A stretch of DNA of 64,000 bases, from assembly GCA_004352715.1 (NCBI GenBank), contig SCFE01000002.1:948549-1012548 (forward strand). The letters are read 5' to 3'. Shown here piece after piece: positions 46,452-57,700 of the stretch; the stretch's first letter is position 1, and each line of letters opens with the position of its first letter. Both the position numbers and the translations under genes were made by a program. The DNA is from Hofstenia miamia. Taxonomy: Eukaryota > Xenacoelomorpha > Acoela. Below the pieces are notes generated by a model that was not told where the DNA came from, ran no database searches, and worked only from the letters and a program-made list of their open reading frames with translations.

Positions 46452-46869
46452 CGTGTGTTAGATAAAAAACAGATTGATATATTTATATTTTTAAAAATGT
46501 ATTATTATACCAATCCCTCGTTAAAATTGAAATTTTCTGTTTCCTTAGCTAATTATTCAAGGTTATGCAAATAGTGGGGTGTTATAAATTTACATATGTC
46601 AAATAATTCTTCAATTTTTGACTTTTTATAAAATTTAATTGATTTCAACCAAACCCAACTAAAAAGCGAATCAGTTGGCGTTTCGTGCACACTGATTTTG
46701 CAAACCGGTGGATTGCGCGAATGCTCCAGTTGACGCTGAGTGCAAAACCGGTGGATTGCGCGAATAGGTTGGTAAACAACGGAATGCTATCGCGAATACG
46801 TTGACAACTGAAAGCCAACTGTTCAGTTGTGCCGGTTTGCGATCGCGAACGCACCCATTGTGACTATAT

Positions 46870-49450
46870 TGATGCAATTGATATTGAGTCTGATCCAGAG
46901 CCTGCAAGATGGTTAAATTTGATGAAGATCATATTTTTAATACAAGAACTAATAAGATCTATTTGCGTACTGGAGATCGAGTTTGGAAAGAAAAGACTGT
47001 GCCGTCGAAAATAATCGTCAGCCTGCGAGGAGCTGATGATCTAATTAGCTACTGCAACTTAGTACCATCAAAGTTAAGACAATCAATTGGTTCAAATATA
47101 TTTGCTAAAAAATTTGTGCAAATAAAAGTGCGACATTAAATTGAACATTTGACAATCGGAGTATTCACAATACTGGCTTTGATTTGATTGCCATTGAAAA
47201 CACACTAACCAGGAGCAATTGTTTGCAATTAATAGATGGAAATTTTTTCAAGCAATTAATTAATTGCAATTTTTAATATTGGCAAGTAAATTAATAACAG
47301 ACATTTGAAATTTAAATGCTGTTTTGTACTTTTCAGAGGAAAATGGAAAAATTCGACAGTATTTTAATGATGGTAGGCCTATATTCAAATATTGGTAATT
47401 GGTTAGACTTTGAGATAGACTTTAAAAATCAGTTATTGCAGCATAAAGTTAAACTTTTTGTGGATTTTCATTGGTATTTGCTAAAGGTCACACCAGGGAC
47501 TTAAATTCAATTTAATTCTTCTATTCTAATTATTGGTGATTCAATCCCGATTCCAAGAATACCAGCTTCAATTCCAACTCCATTGTCAATAAAATTTATA
47601 ATAGCTAGTAATATCGCCAAAATGTGAGGGAAGATAGTTAAACATTCGTAAATAATTTTAAATTTGTTACATTTACATAATTTTAAATATTAGATTTAAA
47701 TATTTTATAAAAAGCTTTCCCATGAAATTGATAAATTAGTCGATAATCCGCGTCGCAAATTGTGCGAGCGGGCTCTTGTGCGGGTATAAGAAATAATATT
47801 TTGAATCATGTGGGATTCTAAAGTCCATATAGAATGCCAATTTCTATATCAATTATGATAATTTTTTTAATTTCAAATCCCATTCCCACGCTCAGGAATT
47901 GGTCAATTCCAGTTCAAGCAAAATAACGATTATCAAGGGCTCCCAACATCACTGCTGTTAACAGCTGCAAGCTGTTTAAAACAGCACATAAAATTTATCC
48001 CATTTTGGCATATTATCTGTGTTGTTAACACACTATCAATGTCTTTCAATTCCCATCTACAGACCATCAAAAACGCACAATAATTCAAACCAGTGCTGTA
48101 GTCATTGATAAAGATACTTGCAGCCCCAAGTAATCAACAAACACCATTAATAGAGGTTGATTCAATTATATTTTGTATTTGGATTTTTATTAATAATCAT
48201 TTTTTATTTTGAGTCATTTGACAATTGTGTTGTGTGCTATGTGCATTTATAACTGTTATGTCTCGCTCTTAATCAACTTCTTTGTAAAATGGATGATTGA
48301 CTTTACACTTGGTAAAATTTTCAAAAAACATTTACAAAGCCCTAGGTATCAGAGGCGTGTTTAGGTTTTTTTTAAACGGGGTGACAGACACCTTCCCTCG
48401 CCTGTAAACAAATAAATATTTTCTTTCCATTGGCGGATTCTACTATTTCTAACAAACTGCATAAATATTGTGTGAAAATAATTTGCTAAATTAGTTTGAC
48501 GAAGTTTTTAAGCAAATGTGAATTAAAATGAACTATTTTCAATTTTTTTCGTAGCTGGTCCCAATGGGGAGGTCGCCCCTCCCCCTAAAGTAATTTTGAT
48601 TAGTTAAATCAAAACTGCTTGGCAAAAAAATAAAAACACTTAAAAATTAAGTCAGGAAATGCATTTTTAGAGTCTACGTTTTCAATATTTTCACATGATC
48701 AAGACTATAAAAAACCTCCTGCTCTTATTCTTTCAATGTCAGAGCAGAACTACAAATTTTTTATTGATACAAACTAAGAACTAAGTAAAAAATATCACAG
48801 CTGTTAACAGCAAAATGCAAAAGGGTTGCTGTTCGCAAAATGGGAAGCCCTGCAAGTAACAATTCTTATGAACGAATTGAAATCCCTGGATCAGACACAT
48901 CATTAATTCCATTATGGATACTACAAAAAAATGAATTTTTTTCTGCATATTTTTCCTGCCTTAGTCATGAGAATTTTTAGTGTGTTTATAAGGCTACACT
49001 TTTTAATTTTGCAAAAGCAAAATATATCCGTCACTGATGAATCACATCGTTTTTCAGTCCGTTCATGAAAATCGAAATTCCTGATCTGATTTATATTTCT
49101 GATAAACGAATTTCACAATAATCAATATTAAGATAATGAGCGTTGCGCATACAACACGTGAAATCGTTGAGGAATAACAAATATGGAACAACGCAATTAT
49201 AAACAGTAAACTCATTATTTTAATTCATTCAATTTTGTTAAACTTTCTCATTCAAGAGATTCTGATAGTTGACTTATACAGCATTTTTTAAAAGTATTGA
49301 ATCATCAGCAGTGAATAGACATAATTAATTCATTTGCTACTTTATAAAATATACAGATAGTGAACACGGTGTTTGTTGCACCTGGTTGCTAAATCAACAA
49401 TTAAACCTAATTTGATTGCGCACATGACTTGGAGTACGAAATTAATTTCG
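46870..49450. other. No recognisable gene
   Basis: AT-rich sequence. Open frames at 46829-47014, 46909-47139 and 47316-47504 show no recognisable domain. A GC-richer patch near 48545-48590 ('tggtcccaatggggaggtcg') may be part of an unidentified repeat. Confidence 0.4.
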
Positions 49451-49451
49451 A

Positions 49452-50378
49452 TCCCCACGCACACTGCGTTAAGGTAAACTTAACTTAACTAGAAAAAACG
49501 TTAAGGTTCGCGTTGCGATTAGCCTTAACTTAAGAAATTCCATCGCACACTTCCGTTAAAGCTTAAGTTAAGGTTACCTTAACGGCAGTGTACGATGGGA
49601 TTAGCTGAACCTTAACTTGGCAATTAACTTAACTTAAGGGGAGAACTGACCTTAGAAACCATCTCCCACTTAGGAGATTTGTTCAAAACAATGGGTATCA
49701 TATTTGGATAGCATACAAAAAAAACTTTTCGCAATAAAGTTCGCAAATTTGCATATTCAATATGCTAATTAGGTCAATTTCCGAATATTTAATTAGGTAA
49801 ATTTCAAATTACTAAAATTCAAAAAGTAAACTTAGCAGATGTCTGAACGTTGTGAGCATGGTTTATTGATGCAATAGCTGAATTCTGAACTAATATTGTA
49901 AATAGGGTACATCTAGTTTTTATTTTATAAAAAAATTCATTCAATGCAATGTCAAATTTAGTACAATTAATGTTTTTATGATCGATTTACCGACTATAAA
50001 ATTACGGCCAAAGGGTGCACTGCCATTATTTTAGTTCAGAATGCGTCTCTTTACATATTGAACAGAATTGCCAAGTTTTATTAAGATTTCATTATTTATG
50101 ACAGAGTAGTTCAATTTTTTGTACATTCAGTTCGGTCAATTTAAAAAATTGAGAAAATCGACATTGAAAAAGAAGTAAAAATGAAATTAGTCAGAAAACA
50201 GGTAAAATTAGCTGCTTTTTGGAATTTTTAAATGAGGTTAATAAAGTTTGCATCCTACCATATAAAAGTAGGGGGTGTATACTACTAAATAAGACCAAAA
50301 TATATTTTTTGTGAAATAAGTGAAAATCAGTAAATCTGAGGTAAGTTCTCCCGTTAACGGCAGTGTGCGATGGGGGTA
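49452..50378. mobile_element. Fold-back element rich in TTAAGG/TTAACGG motifs
   Basis: The left end (CCCCACGCACACTGCGTTAA, near 49453) is matched by the reverse complement of 50354-50378 (CCCCATCGCACACTGCCGTTAA). Within the left part a strong palindrome runs from 'ccatcgcacacttccgttaa' (49540) to 'ttaacggcagtgtacgatgg' (49598). A further pair is 'ggggagaactgacc' (49638) with 'ggtaagttctccc' (50340). CTTAAC/GTTAAG motifs occur more than ten times in the first 200 bp. No transposase is visible; the interior (49660-50340) is unremarkable. Confidence 0.65.
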
Positions 50379-50399
50379 AGGCCAACCCGAAACACAGTG

Positions 50400-51100
50400 C
50401 TTCACAAGTCAAATCAGCCTGAACGTCGGAAAATCTGTTTCGACTTCTACAGCTAAAAGAATTCTTTGACGCAATGGTTTATAGGCCTATTAGAGATTAG
50501 TGCGGTACGGCATACCGCGATAGAGATTTACACAAATGCGGTGGTTAGCGGTAGAATTAAAACAACTTGCGATGTTTTGTTTAAGGATTTAAAATCTCAA
50601 AAAACTGTTTCTCAAAGCAAAACTAAGAGATTTAACACACAAAATATTAAAAGTAATTTTTACATATTTCATGTAAAATTTGATACTAACTAATAAAATT
50701 GAATGAAATGATAAAATACTCAAGAAATTGTCCTTAAGCTTTTCTACGAATGATAAAAAATCCTAAAAAACAATTCAAATATCTCTTTTCTTACGAAAAC
50801 AAAAATCGCCATTGTTGCGGTATACCGCAGTAAAATTTCATTTATTGCGCTGGTTAGCGTTGAACTTTTTTTCTCTGCAGTGGAAATAATTTTATAAAAC
50901 CTGTACCGCCCTCATCTCTAGTTTATATGTCCGAGTCGAGTCACTAACCAAAAGCCATTTACAAAGCAGAAATTCTGTAAAAGAATGAGTTCTATTTTCT
51001 TGAAATACTGGGCACACTTAATTTTTACAGATGAAGTTGAATTTGAGATATTTTCATGAAGTTTTTCGGCACCGGGTAAGTTGGCACTTTAAACAGGTTT
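50400..51100. other. No recognisable gene
   Basis: AT-rich sequence. Two similar patches ('gtacggcataccgcgatag' near 50503 and 'tgcggtataccgcagtaaaa' near 50817) resemble each other in inverted orientation and may be ends of a small undescribed element of about 330-400 bp (50490-50910). Confidence 0.35.
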
Positions 51101-51109
51101 GGCGGAGGT

Positions 51110-51490
51110 ACCATTCAGTAGAATGGTATGAGAAAAATAACAAAGATTGATGGTATAATCAATAGTAAGAAATTCGAGACAATTCTCGAAGAAAACCTTC
51201 TGCAATACGTCATACCAGGGGGAGGATGACATTTTACATTAAGATAGTGCCTTCTGCCCCACATCCTTCAGCACAAAATGGTTTGCTGAAGACAATGGAA
51301 CAGCGATTCTTGAAGATCAGCCAAATGAAACCCCTGATCTTAACTTGATTGAGAACATTTAGGATCAAGTAAAGCAACATCTGCACAAAGGCCCTGCAAA
51401 AAGCTTGAGTGAGCTTTGGGTGAACGATGTAAATGTTTTTTATTCAATTGAAGATGAGAAAATAGAGGCATTCTTTGCATCTATGCTATG
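51110..51490 (+). pseudogene. Tc1/mariner-like transposase relic
   Basis: Broken frames give, in order: an INSKKFETILEENLLQYV-like stretch (about 51158-51210); DILHQDSAFCHTS-like residues around the second catalytic Asp, with a stop (51225-51270); KWFAEDNGTAILEDQPNETP; and DLNLIENI, a stop, then DQVKQHL (51330-51380). The last holds the final Glu of the DDE triad. The first part of the gene is absent. The block ends six bases before the single N at 51496, so its right flank is uncertain. Confidence 0.65.
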
Positions 51491-51774
51491 CCAATNGAGA
51501 CGAACGAAGATGAGCTGAGCCGAGCCAAGCCGAGTCGAGCTTGAGCACAGTATTGGATATACAACGAACACAAAACCAAACCAAAATTATAGTTGTGCTT
51601 GTCAATTTGATTTTTCATATTTTTCATATTTTTTCATTCAATATACTTTTCTTAGAATCATATTTTAAAATGTTTATTAAATAATAGGAAAAAGCTATAT
51701 AAAAAATTCGGATCACCTGAAGATATGCCCCCCCAACTTCCAGATTTAGCCTCACCTGAAGATATTTATCGACT

Positions 51775-52252
51775 ATGGGATCTTTTTTGCCCCCTCCCCG
51801 CACTAACATTATTTTCATAGAACATGGAATGTTTGCATTGAAAACATATATTTAGGCATAACCTTAAACCTAACCCATCTATTTTCTTTGTCAGCAAGAC
51901 TCAGAGTCATTTGATGTCCATTTTTATAAATTCTGTTTTCGTGCAGAACTTGATGTTGCTGCCAAAACTGAATAGCATTTCCTTGTCATACTATACGACA
52001 AAGTTCGAAAATATGAAATACGCGCGAAGAGTATGACATCACGAATAGACATCGGATTCTAATTCGCTATCAATTAGGCTACTGACATCAAATTTATAGA
52101 AGTGGAAATTAAATGACTCCGAGGCTTACTGACAAAAAAATAGATGGGTTAGGTTTGGGTTATGACTAAATATATATCTTCAATGCAAACATTTCATATT
52201 CTATGAAAATAATGTTAGTGCGGAAGGGGAGGAGCAAAAAAGATCCCGACTA
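51775..52252. mobile_element. MITE with inverted repeats of about 155 bp
   Basis: 51775-51930 and 52100-52252 are reverse complements with about one difference per ten bases. Landmarks are 'gggatcttttttgccccctc' (51778) with its complement ending near 52246, 'actaacattattttcataga' (51802) with its complement near 52222, and 'cctaacccatctatttt' (51868) with its complement near 52155. The loop of about 170 bp is non-coding. A target duplication was not identified. Confidence 0.75.
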
Positions 52253-52849
52253 AAGTAGTAAACAGTTCAGATGGCCCGTTTTCATATATCTATGTATGTA
52301 ATATTAGTAATTTGCAATATAATAAGCTGTTTGAAAGCTTTCTCATGTTTAAGAAAGTATTTTAATTGGGCGGTTCAATTCTTTTGAACTACACGGAATT
52401 CGGCTGCAGCATGTATGCAATATCATGTCATATGTGTAATCAAATGTGATTGAATTTGTTGAATTAACATCTGGTGGAACAAACATCGTGCTCAACATCT
52501 GCCAAGGACGCCTATATAAATGCAGGCGTCCTTGTTAACTGATATTTCTTTTACAAAGAAATAATTATGTCTTCTCACAGGGGACAGTGATTCAATGTTT
52601 TTGAACAGTACTTTACCTGCAGTTAATATCCGACAAAAATGTATACTCATGTTGCAAGTAATGTGGCCTGAAATTCATTTTAAGTAATATTAATCAAAAA
52701 AATTAGCATGTTATTAATAAATGGTATCAGAGCTGGCTAAAAAACATTGGGTGTTTTAAACTGTTTTTTTCAAGTTTTGTTCGGCAATATTTTTGCAAAT
52801 ATATCAAATGCAATAAAGGAGATGCCACATGCCATATTAAAAGACTTAC

Positions 52850-53415
52850 CATGTGGTACCCCTGTCTATTCGGCCCGTCTGCGCCAATCACTAATACGAT
52901 TTAAAAAATATCCTACTTCTGCCCAGAACAGTACATAATATCGGCTTGCATTCAAATTTAAAATTTGGTTGTCAGAAAAGTTCAATAATTTTGAAAAGTG
53001 TGTAATTCGTTTTGGCAGAGAAACTTGGCAACCTCTTGCATTAAGATAGTATCCCATATAAGCCTGGAAACAGGTCAATTTGACCCTACCCGACACGGCC
53101 CAAACAATTTTAGAGCGGACTCGACTCAAACTCTAACTCAACCCGATCCGGGTTATAATAAAAAAAAGGTTTTTTCTGTATTATTTTGTATCATATTTAA
53201 TATAATTATAACGATTTCAATGGAAAAAAAGTTAACGTAAGATCTGATCATTTAAAACTAAAATATATGCGTTCAATTTCAACGAATGTACATCCTCAAT
53301 TTTGAGTCTTGGCCCTAGGCTACCCGCCAAGATTTGTTGACAGGACCTGGGTAATTGTTGAACCAATTTGACCCCACCCCAGACTTGTCAATGAGACGAA
53401 CGAAGATGAGCTGAG
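52850..53415 (+). repeat. 566-bp exact duplicate, copy A
   Basis: Appears identical to 53417-53982; both start CATGTGGTACCCCTGTCTAT and end GAACGAAGATGAGCTGAG, and a single N at 53416 separates them. The content includes 'accctacccgacacggccc' and 'acccgatccgggttataa' patches. An identical tandem copy joined by a single N is more likely an assembly artefact than a biological duplication. Confidence 0.85.
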
Positions 53416-53416
53416 N

Positions 53417-53982
53417 CATGTGGTACCCCTGTCTATTCGGCCCGTCTGCGCCAATCACTAATACGATTTAAAAAATATCCTACTTCTGCCCAGAACAGTA
53501 CATAATATCGGCTTGCATTCAAATTTAAAATTTGGTTGTCAGAAAAGTTCAATAATTTTGAAAAGTGTGTAATTCGTTTTGGCAGAGAAACTTGGCAACC
53601 TCTTGCATTAAGATAGTATCCCATATAAGCCTGGAAACAGGTCAATTTGACCCTACCCGACACGGCCCAAACAATTTTAGAGCGGACTCGACTCAAACTC
53701 TAACTCAACCCGATCCGGGTTATAATAAAAAAAAGGTTTTTTCTGTATTATTTTGTATCATATTTAATATAATTATAACGATTTCAATGGAAAAAAAGTT
53801 AACGTAAGATCTGATCATTTAAAACTAAAATATATGCGTTCAATTTCAACGAATGTACATCCTCAATTTTGAGTCTTGGCCCTAGGCTACCCGCCAAGAT
53901 TTGTTGACAGGACCTGGGTAATTGTTGAACCAATTTGACCCCACCCCAGACTTGTCAATGAGACGAACGAAGATGAGCTGAG
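53417..53982 (+). repeat. 566-bp exact duplicate, copy B
   Basis: The second copy runs on into a segment (53960-54021) that repeats 51497-51558, and then into the N run at 54022. After the gap, 54617-54668 repeats 51684-51735. The whole 51.5-54.7 kb interval therefore looks like alternative versions of one repeat locus strung together. Confidence 0.8.
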
Positions 53983-54021
53983 CCGAGCCAAGCCGAGTCG
54001 AGCTTGAGCACAGTATTGGAT

Positions 54022-54616
54022 NNNNNNNNNNNNNNNNNNNNNNNNNNNNNNNNNNNNNNNNNNNNNNNNNNNNNNNNNNNNNNNNNNNNNNNNNNNNNNN
54101 NNNNNNNNNNNNNNNNNNNNNNNNNNNNNNNNNNNNNNNNNNNNNNNNNNNNNNNNNNNNNNNNNNNNNNNNNNNNNNNNNNNNNNNNNNNNNNNNNNNN
54201 NNNNNNNNNNNNNNNNNNNNNNNNNNNNNNNNNNNNNNNNNNNNNNNNNNNNNNNNNNNNNNNNNNNNNNNNNNNNNNNNNNNNNNNNNNNNNNNNNNNN
54301 NNNNNNNNNNNNNNNNNNNNNNNNNNNNNNNNNNNNNNNNNNNNNNNNNNNNNNNNNNNNNNNNNNNNNNNNNNNNNNNNNNNNNNNNNNNNNNNNNNNN
54401 NNNNNNNNNNNNNNNNNNNNNNNNNNNNNNNNNNNNNNNNNNNNNNNNNNNNNNNNNNNNNNNNNNNNNNNNNNNNNNNNNNNNNNNNNNNNNNNNNNNN
54501 NNNNNNNNNNNNNNNNNNNNNNNNNNNNNNNNNNNNNNNNNNNNNNNNNNNNNNNNNNNNNNNNNNNNNNNNNNNNNNNNNNNNNNNNNNNNNNNNNNNN
54601 NNNNNNNNNNNNNNNN
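54022..54616. other. Assembly gap (595 N)
   Basis: An N run between two segments that both resemble 51497-51735. Confidence 0.99.
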
Positions 54617-54643
54617 ATAGGAAAAAGCTATATAAAAAATTCG

Positions 54644-54703
54644 GATCACCTGAAGATATGCCCCCCCCCCCCGCTTTGGGGGGGCGGGTCTTCAGGTGAT
54701 CCA
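54644..54703. repeat. Long C/G palindrome
   Basis: GGATCACCTGAAGA, then a C run, then a G run, then TCTTCAGGTGATCC form a hairpin with 14-base perfect outer arms and a C12/G7-type inner stem. The left half also occurs at 51711-51730. It probably represents the tip of a fold-back element and a hard-to-assemble site. Confidence 0.7.
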
Positions 54704-54769
54704 AAAATTCTGAAAGCGCAATGTTTTTAAAAAAATATCGAGCTAAAACGAGCCTCATTAAAAGGTTCT

Positions 54770-57700
54770 ATGTAGCTGAGCCGAGCCGAGCCGAATTGAG
54801 TTGAGCCGAAAATACTTAAGCGTAAAACGAACCGAGTTAAAAATTCCGGCTCGTTGAGAAGTCTACCCTACCCACGGGTGGACCCGTTTTCAGGCCTGCT
54901 CACATCTACTGAAAGACATCTATAAACTGGACGGTTGGATAGAAAATAAAAAATCTGGCATAACGCTTTTACAGCAATTTGAAATAATACACATTCATCT
55001 TCAATGTAGTGTTCAGCCAGGGTTTGAGTTAGGTAAGGGTTAGGTCTACGTTTAGGGTTGAATGTTATTATGTTAATAAATTAGCAAATTGCTAAATTTC
55101 TGCAATTATTTTAATGGAGAGATAATGCAAAGGTACCATTTATTATAATTATAACATGGCAATCGAATTTGAACACGGTGCAATCATGCAAAATATTAGG
55201 TTCCGTACAAGGCTATATAAAAACATTTACAAATATTTATTACAGTTTAACTGAGGTGAGTGCAAGGTGAAAACAAGTACCTGCTCGTTGCTGTCACTCA
55301 AATCCATTTTTACGAGTTGAGGCTTCTGACAAGTTTATTGACTGATAAACTACGATATCAAATCAAACTGATTAAGATCTTTATTTGTGTTGCACAGCGC
55401 CTCGTGCAATCTACAATGCCTATTGAAAATACAACGTAGCGGAAAGTCGTTTCCAAGACAACAAGTGAACAGTGAATAATTTTAACAGAGAACTAATACT
55501 CAAGGTGGAGCATATAGACGTTACCTATTCCGTTACCAATTTCTCGTAGAGTTTGCTGGGCAAGAAATTAAATAATTGAATTTTGTATTTTGGTATATAA
55601 TTTGGGAAGTTCATTTTCTCTCCAATTTTAATAAAGAATTTTACACTAAATCGTATAAATAATCATATTGGTGTTCATAAAAAGATTAGCAATTATTTTG
55701 GATTAGACTAGAAATTATTTGAGTGCAGACGAACAGAGAAACAGAGACGGATTATCAAACTACGAGACATAACCGAATGGAATGGGGCTTACAGTAAGCA
55801 AAAGAATGAAATTATCATTAAAATTTTAATTGTAATATTCTGATTATATGTAAGTCATTGCTAGTTATTGTTTTTTATTTCATATCATATCGTATGTATA
55901 CTCACAAACGGATAAAATAATAAATGTAAGGTCAAATGACGAATTAGAAGAGATCATTATTCTTCTAGACATAAAAAATTTTTAAATGATTATCTTAGCA
56001 AAAATTAAATTATATGTAAAAGTTCGGAAGCGATTTTTCTTTTTAGAATATAAGTGATGATTGTTAATACATCATCTTAAAAGTACTTTGTAGCGTAGAT
56101 TCCTACTTGGTAAACTAATATGACTTCCAAAATCATAAAAAAGATAAACTATGTGTATTCTATTTTATGCCCCGACCGAAGTAATATTTTGGCTGTGGGC
56201 CTGCTAAATATAAGAATTTAGGTTAATGCTAAGCAACCCAGTCATTTTTTACAATTCTATGAAAAATTTAAACATTTGTACCTCACTATCTGATTTCTGG
56301 GCGCCTGTTCATATACATATTATTCATTTAATATAAATAGTATATATTTCCTTGTACATAGAAAAGCGAAGATTTAAAATTAGTACAAAACTGAATGAAT
56401 AAAAATTAAATTCATTCCGTGTATACTATGCAAACTAGTCAACGTGCAGAGCTTCTAACGAGTTGAGCTTGAGCACTGCAATCGATATACAACGAGCCCA
56501 AAACGAGCCTTTATTAAAGCCAACAAATCTATTTAGATATAATCTTTAATTTTTTATGCAGATTTTTCAATATACCATTTTTATAATCTTAGTTTAAAAT
56601 GCTTTTAAGTAAAAGCAAGACTCATTGACAAGCATGATGCTACAGGTAAAAGTATTCAACGTTATTTATTTTAAACATTAAGTCCCATTTTTTTTAAAGT
56701 TATTTATTAAAAATAACTTATCTTAGTTGGTGTGAAGAGCTTTTTCAAGGTTTTCCTTAATAAAGGAATGGAAAGAACTTATTCAGGGTTTCAGTATTTT
56801 AGGGATATATTGAAATTTAACCATTCAAATGGATAATTTACAGGTTTTATTGGCTGTCTTTAAAAGAATATGCATTTTAAAAAGCTGATCTATTAAAAGC
56901 AATTTAGAATCTTTAATGTCAGTGTTTAGATATTAGAAGTATATCTTTCAGACCAAATTTTTTGACAAGTATTATTAAAATGGGCCGAGTTTGCATTAAA
57001 TTAAATAGGCTGGGCCGAATTCGGGCAGGGCCTAGTTTCTTGGGCCTCGCTTGGGCCTAAATTTCCGATCCTCTGGTTTCGTGTTCTCGCAATGTCCTAG
57101 CTTTGCATTTTTTAAAGATTATCATTGAAAAATTTCAAAGAGATTAAAATTTGAATCTTAGCATTATGATAACCTTAGTATATTATTTGAAAGGAATTTT
57201 AGAATTCCAAAAATACATTTTATTTTCTTCTCACTCTGTATTGTTTCAACAAATTTTCTAAAAATGGGTGTTGTTTTTAAAACACGTTTATAATGCTTTC
57301 AAAACTAATAGTACATCTATTTAATAAAATTAGGACGTGCACTTACGAAAGTGACTTCTTGTACCCAATTAAACCCACCCGATTTCGGGCATTGTTAAAC
57401 AAACATTAGATTGTTTGAATTTCAACAAGGGTTACAGGTGGTAGTCACCAGTTGATTTGAGAAATATCCATGGGATAAAGTTCTGCCAAAATAGAATTCA
57501 AACATGTACAGTAAATGTACATATATATATTTCCCTAGAAATTTCAAAGGGAAGGAGTCATAAATAAATGTATGAAATTGGCGGTTGAGCAATATAGACT
57601 TTTTTAGGATTTTCTCAACATCATTTAGGGGAAAAATATCAATTAATACTAGTGTTCACCACGTGCTAGTACACAGGATATTTTGACGTAGAGAAGACAT

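Larger units (their letters stand above)
42979..46455 (+). mobile_element. P-type (THAP) DNA transposon
   Basis: The left end CACGGCTCTCTGTAAACA, running on through GCCCGAAAGCAGCAATTGGC, is matched by the reverse complement of the right end (46455 inwards: CACGGCTCTCTGTTAATA and the same inner block) for about 65 bp. The element is about 3.5 kb and contains a THAP-domain transposase gene (43097-46182). No convincing 8-bp flanking duplication was seen, so the true ends may lie a few bases away. It is inserted inside the 40930-46862 element. Confidence 0.8.
40930..46862. mobile_element. Outer inverted-repeat element enclosing the P element
   Basis: The ends CACATTGGGTGCGTTCGCG (40930) and, reversed from 46862, CACAATGGGTGCGTTCGCG are near-identical. 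Inside them, subterminal blocks are also inverted matches: 40944-41040 pairs with 46668-46770. Each block carries two copies of a unit containing 'CGC..(C)CACCGGTTTTGCA' and 'GTCAACT.GAGCATTCGCGC'. The GC-rich ends contrast with the AT-rich surroundings. Repeated subterminal units resemble transposase-binding arrays. The superfamily is uncertain, and no target duplication could be recognised. About 1 kb of its own interior remains on the left (41040-42978, with a MITE) and 0.2 kb on the right. Confidence 0.7.

Noticed and set aside
46645-46907. Overlapping minus-strand open frames near the right end of the outer element
   Set aside because: They translate the subterminal repeat units and terminal inverted repeat; no domain is present.
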